A DNA stretch of 64,000 bases from Prevotella sp. UBA2739 (GCA_002353525.1 DEJV01000002.1:88798-152797), one strand, 5' to 3'. Positions 37,073 to 46,071 are shown, counted from the first letter of the stretch. Program-made: numbers and translations. Notes: a model not told the origin generated them from the sequence alone.

Positions 37073-40000
37073 ATGAATAAAGCGAAAATCATCTTTTCAT
37101 TCCTGTTGATGCTGATGGGCCTGCAGGGTTCGGCCGTCGAGCGCCAGAAACTGAACTTCAATAGCCAATGGTTGCTGTATGTGGGTGATGATACCGCCAT
37201 GGCACGATCGGATTATGATGACCACAAGTGGCAGCGCGTAACACTACCGCATGCTTTCAATGAGGATGAGGCTTTTGCCCGTGACATTGTCGACCTGACC
37301 GACACGATCGTGTGGTATAGGAAGCATTTTCGTGTTGACGAGAAAAAGGCGAAGTATTTTATTGAGTTTGAGGGCGTGCGACAAGGGGCAGACTTCTATC
37401 TCAATGGGCATCACCTCGGATATAGTGAGAACGGGGTGATGGCATGCGGATTTGATTTGACTCCGTATGTGGTGGATGGAGAGAATGTGATGGCTGTGAG
37501 ATGCGATAATAGCTGGAACTATCGCTCACGGCAATATGACAGCCGTTACCAGTGGAACGACCGGAACTTTAACGCCAATTACGGTGGTATACCCAAGAAT
37601 GTGTATCTGCATGTCACAGACCTGCTCTACCAGACGCTGCCTCTTTACTCAAATCTGGGAACGACGGGTACGTATGTCTATGCCACAGACTTTGATATTG
37701 CCCATAGGAAAGCAGTTGTGCACGTAGAGTCGGAGGTGAGGAACGAAGATTCCCGCCCTCGGACGTTCAGCCTGTTTGCCCGAGTGGTGAATGCCGACAA
37801 TGAGGTAGTGGCCATTATTCCTGGCGAACGCGTGACCTTGCAATCTGGTGACAGGCGCATCGTAAGCTCGAAAAGCGAGTTGAGCGGGCTGCACTTTTGG
37901 TCGTGGGGATATGGTTATCTTTATAAGGTGGCGACGTATTTGGCAGAGGGCGACGCCGACTTGAAACCGATGAACTTAGGAAGACAACATGACGAAGTAG
38001 TGACGCGCACGGGCTTCCGTAAGACACGCTTTGGTGAAGGTAAAATATGGCTCAATGACCGATGCCTGATGGTGCATGGCTATGCACAACGCACCAGCAA
38101 CGAATGGCCTGCCGTGGGACTGAGCGTTCCGGCATGGATGAGCGATTATAGCAATGGACTGATGGTGGAGTCGGGGGGTAACCTGGTGAGGTGGATGCAC
38201 GTGACTCCGTGGAAACAAGATATAGAGTCGTGCGACCGCGTGGGACTGCTACAGGCAATGCCTGCCGGTGATGCGGAGAAAGATGTGATGGGCGCACGAT
38301 GGGAACAGCGCAAGGCACTGATGCGCGATGCTATTATTTACAACCGCAACAATCCGAGCATCGTGTTCTATGAGTGTGGTAACGAGAGCATATCGCGCGA
38401 ACACATGATAGAGATGAAGAAGATACGCGACGAGTATGATCCGCATGGCGGCCGTGCTATCGGTTCACGCGAGATGTTGGACATCGATGAGGCTGAATAT
38501 GGCGGTGAGATGCTATACATCAACAAGTCGAAGAAACATCCTATGTGGGCCATGGAGTACTGCCGTGATGAGGGGTTGCGCAAATATTGGGACAACTACA
38601 GTTATCCTTACCATCAAGAAGGCGACGGGCCGCTCTACAGGGGTAAACCTGCACGGGAGTACAATCATAATATGGATGAGTTTGCCATCGAGATGGTGCA
38701 CAGATGGTATGACTACTGGCGCGAGCGTCCTGGCACAGGCACTCGTGTGAGCAGTGGTGGAGTGAAGATCGTATTCTCAGACACCAATACCCACCACCGG
38801 GGAGAGTCGAACTACCGGATGAGTGGGGTGACCGACCCCATGCGTATTCCAAAAGATGCCTTCTATGCCCATCAAGTGATGTGGACGGGATGGGTAGATG
38901 ACGAACAGCCTCGTACCTATATTATAGGTCATTGGAATTATAACGATAACGTTAACGGGAACGGGAACGAAAATGGGAACGACAACGGGAATGGAGTGAA
39001 GAAAAGCGTATATGTGGTCAGCAATGCCGATGAGGTAGAATTGTTCCTTAATGGGCGTTCACTGGGGAAGGGTGAGCAAAGTTACCGCTATCTATTCACA
39101 TTCAGAGACATTGTCTATGAACCTGGTAAACTAGAGGCTGTAGGAAAATATAACTCTCATGCCAACGGGGAGCAGCGAACAGTTCTTAGTTCTCATCACA
39201 TAGAGACAGCGGGAAAGCCCCATCACCTGCGTCTTACCACCATCGAGAATCCTGAGGGATTTAAGGCAGATGGTGCTGATATGGCCATTGTACAAGTGGA
39301 GGTGGTTGACAAACAGGGACGACGCTGTCCGCTGGATGACCGGATGATTCATTTTACACTGACGGGTGAAGGAAGGTGGCGCGGAGGACTGGCTACGCGT
39401 AACAACAAAGACTATCTGGTGGAAGAAGGTGCACGTGACAAGACTTTGCTGGATGCCGCCAACAAGAAAAACATGTCAGACAACTATGTGTTGGCCACTA
39501 GTTTGCCTGTGGAGTGTGGTATCAACCGAGTGTTGGTGCGTAGTACGACGAATGCAGGAGAGATGACAGTATATGCTTATGCCGACGGGTTGGGCGCTCC
39601 TGTGAAGGTGACCCTGCGCACACAGCCTGTAACAACCAACCTGTTGCCGGCCCTGACGCTGAAGGGGAATCTCACGAGAGGGGAAACGCCTTGCACACCG
39701 TCGTATAAGGAGCAGGCTCAGGCCGTGCGTATCGTATCGGCTACAGCTAGCTGTAACACGGAGACTGTCCAAAACAGTTATGATGATAACGAATTATCGG
39801 AGTGGCGAAATGACGGACGTCTGTCTACGGCCTGGATTACTTACAAGCTGGAGCGTCGTACCGTAGTAGACGATATCTGTCTGAAACTTACCGGTTGGCG
39901 CCTACGCAGTTATCCGCTGGAAGTCTATGCCGGGAAACAGCTCATTTGGAGTGGCGAGACTGACCGTAGCCTTGGCTATATACACCTTCAACCCACTAAG

Positions 40001-40195
40001 CGGGTGAAGACCAATGAGATTACGATACGTCTGCGCGGAGCTGGAAAAGACCGTGATGCATTTGGTGGCATCGTGGAAGTGGCCGAGCCCGCTGCAGGCG
40101 AGCTAGACCTCTTTAAAGCCAAGAATGGAGGTGAGACAAAGAGTGAACTCCGCATCGTAGAGGCGGAATTCTTAGAGGTGAGAGGTGAGAAGTGA
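37073..40195 (+). CDS. GH2 family glycoside hydrolase, large form
   Basis: This is a secreted GH2 enzyme (1040 residues) probably acting on beta-linked side-chain sugars of pectin. The ATG giving MNKAKIIFSFLLMLMGLQGSA provides the signal peptide. Domains in order: sugar-binding (RVTLPHAFNEDEAF, GADFYLNGHHLGY), immunoglobulin-like, TIM barrel with acid/base Glu in VFYECGNESI and the likely nucleophile Glu in MWAMEYCRDE, then further beta domains and a C-terminal discoidin-like segment (WITYKLERRTVVDDICLKL). An Asn/Gly-rich low-complexity run (NDNVNGNGNENGNDNGNG, about residues 624-641) interrupts the protein after the barrel. The final residues LEVRGEK come from an adjacent tandem repeat. It stands alone behind its own promoter. 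Confidence 0.88.
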   Translation: MNKAKIIFSFLLMLMGLQGSAVERQKLNFNSQWLLYVGDDTAMARSDYDDHKWQRVTLPHAFNEDEAFARDIVDLTDTIVWYRKHFRVDEKKAKYFIEFEGVRQGADFYLNGHHLGYSENGVMACGFDLTPYVVDGENVMAVRCDNSWNYRSRQYDSRYQWNDRNFNANYGGIPKNVYLHVTDLLYQTLPLYSNLGTTGTYVYATDFDIAHRKAVVHVESEVRNEDSRPRTFSLFARVVNADNEVVAIIPGERVTLQSGDRRIVSSKSELSGLHFWSWGYGYLYKVATYLAEGDADLKPMNLGRQHDEVVTRTGFRKTRFGEGKIWLNDRCLMVHGYAQRTSNEWPAVGLSVPAWMSDYSNGLMVESGGNLVRWMHVTPWKQDIESCDRVGLLQAMPAGDAEKDVMGARWEQRKALMRDAIIYNRNNPSIVFYECGNESISREHMIEMKKIRDEYDPHGGRAIGSREMLDIDEAEYGGEMLYINKSKKHPMWAMEYCRDEGLRKYWDNYSYPYHQEGDGPLYRGKPAREYNHNMDEFAIEMVHRWYDYWRERPGTGTRVSSGGVKIVFSDTNTHHRGESNYRMSGVTDPMRIPKDAFYAHQVMWTGWVDDEQPRTYIIGHWNYNDNVNGNGNENGNDNGNGVKKSVYVVSNADEVELFLNGRSLGKGEQSYRYLFTFRDIVYEPGKLEAVGKYNSHANGEQRTVLSSHHIETAGKPHHLRLTTIENPEGFKADGADMAIVQVEVVDKQGRRCPLDDRMIHFTLTGEGRWRGGLATRNNKDYLVEEGARDKTLLDAANKKNMSDNYVLATSLPVECGINRVLVRSTTNAGEMTVYAYADGLGAPVKVTLRTQPVTTNLLPALTLKGNLTRGETPCTPSYKEQAQAVRIVSATASCNTETVQNSYDDNELSEWRNDGRLSTAWITYKLERRTVVDDICLKLTGWRLRSYPLEVYAGKQLIWSGETDRSLGYIHLQPTKRVKTNEITIRLRGAGKDRDAFGGIVEVAEPAAGELDLFKAKNGGETKSELRIVEAEFLEVRGEK
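38941..38994. repeat. AACGGG-like hexamer microsatellite inside the GH2 gene
   Basis: About nine six-base units varying around AACGGG (AACGAT, AACGTT, AACGGG, AACGAA, AATGGG and so on) encode the alternating Asn-Gly/Asp/Glu run. Changes in unit number would stay in frame. Confidence 0.75.
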
Positions 40196-40248
40196 GAGGT
40201 GAGAGGAGAGAAGTGAGAGGTGAGAGGAGAGAAGTGAGAGGTGAGAAT
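40174..40248. repeat. 21-bp tandem repeat overlapping the GH2 3' end
   Basis: Units of GAGAAGTGAGAGGTGAGAGGA repeat about two and a half times from 40187, preceded by AGAGGTGAGAGGTGA. The GH2 stop codon is inside the repeat. The same GAGAGGTGAGA vocabulary forms the inverted repeat at 323-396. Confidence 0.8.
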
Positions 40249-40254
40249 AGGTGG

Positions 40255-40545
40255 TTATTCTCCTTCTTTGAGTTCTGACTTCTGGATATAACTTGTGGGG
40301 CGCGGGCCATAAACGACCTTGCGCTCCTCCATGTTACGGCGATATTTGATGATGGCACGTTCCATGTTCTCGATGCTCTGATTAAGCTCGATATTCTTTT
40401 CTCTGAGTTTCTGATTCTCAGATTTCAAGTCATTAATCTCTTGTTTGGCAGCCTGATATGCTTTTTGCGACACGCAAGAGCCAAAGCCCAAAGCCACAAT
40501 AATGGCCGAGAAAATGATATTGATGGTGTTGCGATATTTTTTCAT
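40255..40545 (-). CDS. Small coiled-coil lipoprotein next to a radical SAM gene
   Basis: This 96-residue product starts MKKYRNTINIIFSAIIVALG and has a lipobox Cys at residue 24 (GFGSC). Residues about 28-75 (QAAKQEINDLKSENQKLREK and onward) have strong heptad-like coiled-coil character. The C-terminal tail has VVYGPRPTSY followed by a charged end (SELKEGE). A much longer in-frame extension upstream runs through the radical SAM gene in another frame and is not credible. It lies 109 nt downstream of the radical SAM/SPASM gene on the same strand and could be its substrate; that is inference. Apart from the lipobox there is no Cys, so any modification would be on other residues. Confidence 0.8.
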   Translation of the reverse strand: MKKYRNTINIIFSAIIVALGFGSCVSQKAYQAAKQEINDLKSENQKLREKNIELNQSIENMERAIIKYRRNMEERKVVYGPRPTSYIQKSELKEGE

Positions 40546-40618
40546 CTGGACAGATTGTTGGTTTGTTGGTGCTAAGATACTGAAAAAAAGTGGATAATGA
40601 GGAGAATAAAGGAAATTT

Positions 40619-40671
40619 AACATTCTTCCGCTCGTTTCTCGCTCCTCGATCGTTCTAATCGGAAGAATGTT
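40619..40671 (-). terminator. Stem-loop at the end of the radical SAM gene
   Basis: The 12-bp arms AACATTCTTCCG (40619-40630) and 40660-40671 are exact complements around a 29-nt loop. One arm contains the last codons of the radical SAM gene. It may end or weaken transcription before the small lipoprotein gene. Confidence 0.6.
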
Positions 40672-41737
40672 GTATTCGTTTAAGATGGCAGAGCATAAGA
40701 TGACCTTCAGCGTCGCGCAGATGCATGCCGTTGCCATGACAATAACGCCAGTAACTGCAGTCAGCGCACTCTGCCGTGTGCATCCATTGGCGGTTACGGT
40801 AAGGATGATAGCGATGCTCCCATACGTCCATGAAATCATCTTCGTAGATGTTGCCCTGGGCATAATCGGCACGGATGCTGGCACATGCAGCAATAGAACC
40901 ATCGGCCATGACCGAACCCACAGTGATGCCAGCCTGACAGTCGAAAAACATGTCGCGCACCTCACCTTCGTAGCGCCCGAGAAATCCCTCACATCCGTAT
41001 GATGCGATGATGTGTCCCTCGCTACGCGTCTGTTTGATGAAGTCGAGCATGCCACGGAATTGCGTGTCGCTGATTTGCATAGACGGGTCGTTGGCAGCAC
41101 GGCCAACAGGAAAGATGGAGTAGATGCGCCAGTGGGTAATGCCTTTGGAAATGAGATAATCGCGCAGGGCAGGCAGTTGCTCGTAGTTGCGTTGGTTGAC
41201 ACACGTAACGACATCGGAGGCAATGGAAGGGTGCTTGGCAAAAAGATCGAGTGCCCGGTCAACACATCTGAAGCTGTCGTGGTGGCGACGCATCCAATTG
41301 TGGTTTTCTTCCAGTCCGTCGAGGCTTACAGTAATGCTATGCATGCCAGCTTGGCGTAAGGAATGGAAGCGTTCGGGTGTGAGTGCTAACCCGTTGGTAA
41401 CCATCCCCCAAGGAAAGCCCCGCGAGTATATGCCTTCGCCGCATCGTTCCAGATCATCGCGCAACAGTGGCTCGCCGCCAGTGACGGTGACGAAGACACG
41501 ATGGGGATCGGTTTTGCTGGCAATGCTATCAAGCACCCGAAAAAAGTCTTCGCGAGGCATATCAATGGTGTCCGACAACTTTCGGCAGTCGCTGCCACAA
41601 TGGCGGCATGCGACATTACACTTGAGCGTACACTCCCAAAACAATTGCCGTAGGGGATGTTCCCTACGGATGTTGCTGCTGATGCGTGCGGCAAGCTCGA
41701 GAGCTAATCGCTTTCGGATACTTAACTCTTTGGGCAT
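40655..41737 (-). CDS. Radical SAM/SPASM protein, TIGR04133-like family
   Basis: This 360-residue cytoplasmic enzyme carries the radical SAM cluster motif CNVACRHC (C-x3-C-x2-C) near residue 54, a TGGEPLL segment, a SLDGLEENH segment, and C-terminal Cys clusters (CQAGIT, CASIRADY, CADCSYWRYCHGNGMHLRD, and CHLKR) typical of SPASM auxiliary iron-sulfur sites. From memory it resembles the Bacteroidetes family TIGR04133, a radical SAM/SPASM family linked by genome context to a small lipoprotein. Known SPASM enzymes modify peptides or proteins; the substrate here is unknown. It follows an ABC ATPase by 27 nt on the same strand and precedes a 96-residue lipoprotein. Confidence 0.85.
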   Translation of the reverse strand: MPKELSIRKRLALELAARISSNIRREHPLRQLFWECTLKCNVACRHCGSDCRKLSDTIDMPREDFFRVLDSIASKTDPHRVFVTVTGGEPLLRDDLERCGEGIYSRGFPWGMVTNGLALTPERFHSLRQAGMHSITVSLDGLEENHNWMRRHHDSFRCVDRALDLFAKHPSIASDVVTCVNQRNYEQLPALRDYLISKGITHWRIYSIFPVGRAANDPSMQISDTQFRGMLDFIKQTRSEGHIIASYGCEGFLGRYEGEVRDMFFDCQAGITVGSVMADGSIAACASIRADYAQGNIYEDDFMDVWEHRYHPYRNRQWMHTAECADCSYWRYCHGNGMHLRDAEGHLMLCHLKRIQHSSD

Positions 41738-41764
41738 TCTTTCAAAAGGGTTTGATGTCAGAAG

Positions 41765-42481
41765 CTAAGAATTGAAATATGCTTCCAACTCTGCATCTGC
41801 ACTACCACCCTGGTTCGGCAGGTCGCGGATGATGACACCATGCTCTAACAAAGCAATGCGTGAACTGATGTCGACGGTATGAGCGAGATTGTGGCTGCTG
41901 ATGAGGATGGTGGCATGCGTCTCTTTGTTGTAATCGGCAAGGAGATGTTTCAGCACATTCTGGCTAGTAGGGTCGAGAAAGTTAAAAGGCTCGTCGAGGA
42001 TGATGAGTTGTGGCTGGTTGAGCAGGGTGGAGATGATGCCCACTTTCTGTTTGTTACCGGCCGAGAGGTTGCGGATGAGCTTTTTCTGGCCGAGCACTTC
42101 ACCGTTCATGAAATGCTCAAACTGCATGAGTTGTTCATCCACCTGCTTGTTGCTCATGCCATTCACCTTTCCAATGAAGTAGAAATACTCCTCAGGAGTG
42201 AGAAAATCGATAAGGAATCCCTCGTCGATATAAGCATCTGTATACTGTTTCCATTCCTCATTCTTAGCCGGATTAACCGACTGTTCCGAGTTGGGGAATG
42301 TAAACGTCACATCACCTCGGTCTGCTTTCAGCAGGTCGAGCATGAGACGGAACAGGGTTGTTTTCCCTGCTCCGTTGTTGCCCACAAGTCCGAGTATGTC
42401 GCCATCGTTGATGATGAAGTTGTCGATGTCGACAGCTGTCTTCTCACCGAACCGCTTCTGTAAATCAGTAATAGTAATCAT
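41765..42481 (-). CDS. ABC transporter ATP-binding protein without adjacent permease
   Basis: This 238-residue product is a single ABC ATPase: Walker A GNNGAGKTTL near residue 35, the ABC signature LSAGNKQKVGI near residue 140, Walker B LIILDEPFNFLDP and a switch His in ISSHNL. It resembles ABC-2 type export ATPases. No membrane permease is next to it on either side: SecA is upstream and the radical SAM enzyme downstream. It may pair with a permease elsewhere. The gap to secA is about 47 nt, so it is probably in the same transcript. Confidence 0.88.
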   Translation of the reverse strand: MITITDLQKRFGEKTAVDIDNFIINDGDILGLVGNNGAGKTTLFRLMLDLLKADRGDVTFTFPNSEQSVNPAKNEEWKQYTDAYIDEGFLIDFLTPEEYFYFIGKVNGMSNKQVDEQLMQFEHFMNGEVLGQKKLIRNLSAGNKQKVGIISTLLNQPQLIILDEPFNFLDPTSQNVLKHLLADYNKETHATILISSHNLAHTVDISSRIALLEHGVIIRDLPNQGGSADAELEAYFNS

Positions 42482-42528
42482 ATCCCTTTCTTTTTAACTC
42501 CTAATTTTTACCTTTTAACTCCTACTCA

Positions 42529-45500
42529 CTACACAATTCCTCGTCCGTGGCAGTTCTTAAACTTCTTGCCAGAGCCACAAGGACAAGGATCATTACGTCC
42601 AGGCAACTTGTCCTTGACGATGGGCGTGCGATTCACTCTTTGTGCATTCTCACGCGTGTCATGACGGGCAGCAGCCTGCTGGTTCTGGTCCACGAGGTCG
42701 TCTTTCTGCTCGGTATAACGCTGGCTGCGTTGTTCTGGAGCAGCTTCGCGTACCTCCTGTTCGGGAGCCATCTCAGGAATAGCACCGCGCATGAGGATGC
42801 TCACGATGCGGTTGTTCATGCCGTTGATCATGTTGTCCCATATCTTCACACTCTCAAGTTTGAAGATGAGCAGCGGGTCTTTCTGTTCGTAGCTGGCATT
42901 CTGTACGCTATGTTTCAGTTCGTCGAGCTCGCGCAGGTTTTCCTTCCACGAGTCATCGATGATGTGAAGTAAGATAGACTTCTCGAAGTCTTTCACCACA
43001 CTCTTACACTCTGTGTCGTAAGCCTCCTTTAGATTACAAGCAATGTTGTAGACACGCTTTCCGTCGGTGACAGGCACCATGATGCGCTCGTAGATTTGTC
43101 CTTGTTCCTCGTACACGCGCTTGATGATAGGCCATGCTACGCTCTGTATGCGGTCGGTCTTGCGTGTGAATGAGGCCATAGCCTCGTTGAAGGCACGTTC
43201 TTGCAGTTCCTCGCGCTTGTTCTCAATGAGTTCTTTCTCTGTGAAGGGGCATTCCATGGCAAATACCTTGAGGAACTGTTCACGGCAGCCCTCATAGTCG
43301 TTGTTCTCGATGATATTCACCACACGGTCCCACAACGTATTGGCAATGTCCATACCAATGCGCTCTCCGATGAGGGCGTGATGACGCTTCGAATAGATAA
43401 CGGTACGCTGCTTGTTCATCACATCATCGTATTCAAGCAGACGTTTACGAATGCCGAAGTTGTTCTCCTCAACCTTCTTCTGCGCACGCTCAATGCTTCT
43501 GGAAATCATCGGGCTCTCAATACGTTCGCCATCTTTGAATCCGAGACGGTCCATTACACTGGCGATACGCTCAGACGCAAACAGACGCATAAGCTTGTCT
43601 TCGAGCGACACATAGAATACGGAAGAACCTGGGTCACCCTGACGTCCGGCACGACCACGCAGCTGACGGTCAACGCGACGGCTCTCATGGCGTTCTGTAC
43701 CAATGATAGCCAGACCACCTGCTTGCTTCACTTCGGGCGACAGCTTGATATCGGTACCACGACCTGCCATGTTGGTGGCAATCGTGACAGCACCAAGCAA
43801 GCGTTGCTCCTCATCTACATGACTGGGATCGATGTCGGCATATTTCTTGTCGCTTTCAGCAAGCTCCTCGTTATAGCGCAGGGCTGATGGTTTGTCACAG
43901 AAAGCACGTCCGTCGGCAGCTACCCAAGCAGAACCTTGAGTGGACTGTCCGGCAAGTGCCACAATGTCGGCTTCCTTTTGGTGCAGTTTGGCGTTAAGTA
44001 CCTGATGAGGAATCTTACGCATGTTGAGCATCTTTGAGAGAAGCTCGGAGATTTCTACAGAGGTTGTACCTACCAGGGTGGGGCGTCCGCTGACACGCAT
44101 GTTGATAATCTCGTCGATGACGGCATTATATTTCTCGCGCTGTGTCTTGTATACACGGTCGTCCTGGTCGTTACGGATAACGGGACGGTTGGTAGGAATC
44201 TCAACCACGTCAAGTTTATAGATGTCCCAGAACTCACCAGCCTCGGTAGAAGCAGTACCTGTCATACCAGCCAGCTTATGATACATGCGGAAGTAGTTCT
44301 GCAGGGTGATGGTGGCGAATGTCTGTGTGGCAGCTTCCACCTTCACATGCTCTTTGGCCTCTACAGCCTGATGCAAACCATCGCTCCAGCGACGGCCTTC
44401 CATGATACGACCTGTCTGCTCGTCAACGATTTTCACTTCGCCATCGATGACCACATATTCGTCGTCCTTATTGAACATGCAGTAAGCCTTCAGCAGTTGC
44501 TGGATGGTATGAACGCGCTCACTCTGCACAGCATAATGGTTGAGCAGTTCATCCTTTTTGTTCAGACGTTCTTCTTCAGTAAGGTCGGTTTCATTCTCAA
44601 GGGCAGAGAGCTGGGCCGTGATATCGGGCAGCACGAACAGTTCCTTATCGTTCACCTGACGAGCCATCCATTCAGTACCTTTATCTGTCATGTCGCACGA
44701 GTTGAGTTTCTCGTCGACCACAAAGTACAGGGGTTCTACGGCCTTTGGCATCTCACGGTTGTTGTTGGCCATATAGTATTCCTCGGTCTTGAGCATACCG
44801 GCCTTGATACCTTCTTCAGAAAGGTATTTGATGAGAGGCTTGTTTTTCGGCAGCGACTTATGAGAGCGGTAGAGCGAGAGGAATCCCTCTTCCTGCATCT
44901 TCTCGCCATCTTTTTTGTTGCCGGCGTCGATGAGCTTCTGTCCCTCAGAAATCTTCTGTTTGGCATCGGCCAGGTATTGTGTAGCCAGTTGCCGTTGTAC
45001 ACCAACAAGACGCTCTACCAACGGCTGATACTCCTCGAACATCTGGTCATCGCCCTTAGGTACAGGACCAGAGATGATGAGTGGAGTACGGGCATCGTCG
45101 ATGAGCACCGAGTCGACCTCGTCGACAATAGCATAGTTGTGACGTCGCTGTACCAGGTCGGCAGGCGAGATGGCCATGTTGTCGCGCAGATAGTCGAAAC
45201 CGAACTCATTGTTCGTACCGAATGTGATATCTGCTTGATAGGCTTTGCGTCGCTCGGGTGAGTTGGGGCGGTGCTTGTCGATGCAATCCACCGACAGTCC
45301 GTTAAACATATAGAGCGGTCCCATCCACTCGGAGTCACGTTTGGCCAGATAATCGTTGACGGTCACCACATGTACGCCGTTACCCGTCAGTGCGTTTAGG
45401 AATACGGGCAGGGTGGCAACAAGTGTCTTTCCTTCACCCGTAGCCATCTCGGCAATCTTTCCCTGGTGAAGTACCTCACCTCCGAAGAGCTGCACATCGT

Positions 45501-46020
45501 AGTGCACCATTTCCCACTTTAGGTCGTTGCCGCCGGCAGTCCAGTGGTTATGATAGATGGCCTTGTCGCCGTCGATAGTGATAAAGTCCTTGGCAGGATC
45601 GCCAGCCAACTCGCGGTCGAAATCGGTGGCGGTGACGATAGTCTCCACGTTTTCGGCAAAGCGTCGTGCTGTCTCTTTGACGATGCTGAAAGCCACAGGC
45701 ATGACATCGTTGAGGGCTTTTTCGTAGATGTCAAGCGCCTCTTTGTCGAGTTTGTCAATCTGATTGAAGATGGCCTCGCGCTCGTCGAGCGGGGTATCTT
45801 CAATAGTAGCCTTGAGCTGGGCTATTTTTTCTTTCTGTTCGTTAGCAGAATTTTGTACGTACTTTTGGATTTCTTTTGTCTTAGCACGTAGTTCGTCATT
45901 GCTCAGAGCTTGTATCTCCGGATATACAGCCTTCACTTTCTCAACGAGAGGCTGTATGAGTTTCATGTCACGAGAGGATTTGTCGCCGAACAATGACCTC
46001 AGAAATTTGTTGAAATTCAT
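42529..46020 (-). CDS. secA: Protein translocase ATPase SecA
   Basis: SecA drives Sec-dependent export of signal-peptide proteins through SecYEG. The 1163-residue length is larger than the roughly 900 residues of the E. coli protein but usual for Bacteroidetes, which carry insertions. Visible motifs: MATGEGKTLVATLP (Walker A), the VDEVDSVLIDDARTPLI DEAD-box region, the GRIMEGRRWSDGLHQAVEAK segment, TNMAGRGTDIKL and GRAGRQGDPGSS of the second motor domain, and the C-terminal zinc-binding PCPCGSGKKFKNCHG. It is followed on the same strand by the ABC ATPase and preceded by its own promoter element. Confidence 0.97.
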   Translation of the reverse strand: MNFNKFLRSLFGDKSSRDMKLIQPLVEKVKAVYPEIQALSNDELRAKTKEIQKYVQNSANEQKEKIAQLKATIEDTPLDEREAIFNQIDKLDKEALDIYEKALNDVMPVAFSIVKETARRFAENVETIVTATDFDRELAGDPAKDFITIDGDKAIYHNHWTAGGNDLKWEMVHYDVQLFGGEVLHQGKIAEMATGEGKTLVATLPVFLNALTGNGVHVVTVNDYLAKRDSEWMGPLYMFNGLSVDCIDKHRPNSPERRKAYQADITFGTNNEFGFDYLRDNMAISPADLVQRRHNYAIVDEVDSVLIDDARTPLIISGPVPKGDDQMFEEYQPLVERLVGVQRQLATQYLADAKQKISEGQKLIDAGNKKDGEKMQEEGFLSLYRSHKSLPKNKPLIKYLSEEGIKAGMLKTEEYYMANNNREMPKAVEPLYFVVDEKLNSCDMTDKGTEWMARQVNDKELFVLPDITAQLSALENETDLTEEERLNKKDELLNHYAVQSERVHTIQQLLKAYCMFNKDDEYVVIDGEVKIVDEQTGRIMEGRRWSDGLHQAVEAKEHVKVEAATQTFATITLQNYFRMYHKLAGMTGTASTEAGEFWDIYKLDVVEIPTNRPVIRNDQDDRVYKTQREKYNAVIDEIINMRVSGRPTLVGTTSVEISELLSKMLNMRKIPHQVLNAKLHQKEADIVALAGQSTQGSAWVAADGRAFCDKPSALRYNEELAESDKKYADIDPSHVDEEQRLLGAVTIATNMAGRGTDIKLSPEVKQAGGLAIIGTERHESRRVDRQLRGRAGRQGDPGSSVFYVSLEDKLMRLFASERIASVMDRLGFKDGERIESPMISRSIERAQKKVEENNFGIRKRLLEYDDVMNKQRTVIYSKRHHALIGERIGMDIANTLWDRVVNIIENNDYEGCREQFLKVFAMECPFTEKELIENKREELQERAFNEAMASFTRKTDRIQSVAWPIIKRVYEEQGQIYERIMVPVTDGKRVYNIACNLKEAYDTECKSVVKDFEKSILLHIIDDSWKENLRELDELKHSVQNASYEQKDPLLIFKLESVKIWDNMINGMNNRIVSILMRGAIPEMAPEQEVREAAPEQRSQRYTEQKDDLVDQNQQAAARHDTRENAQRVNRTPIVKDKLPGRNDPCPCGSGKKFKNCHGRGIV

Positions 46021-46063
46021 CTTTTTATCTTGTTTTTGTTGTTACGAATTAAAAAAAACGGTG

Positions 46064-46071
46064 CAAAGTTA
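46064..46071 (-). promoter_or_regulatory. -7 promoter element for secA
   Basis: On the minus strand this reads TAACTTTG, matching TAnnTTTG, 44-51 nt before the secA ATG. The -33 spacing is not ideal (a TTTG lies only 14 nt further upstream). Confidence 0.55.

Noticed and set aside
40255..41265. 336-residue minus-strand frame as one long protein
   Set aside because: Its first 240 residues are an out-of-frame reading of the radical SAM gene; only the last 96 residues, from the ATG at 40545, form a real lipoprotein.
44278..45261. 327-residue plus-strand frame opposite secA
   Set aside because: Antisense shadow of a highly conserved gene.
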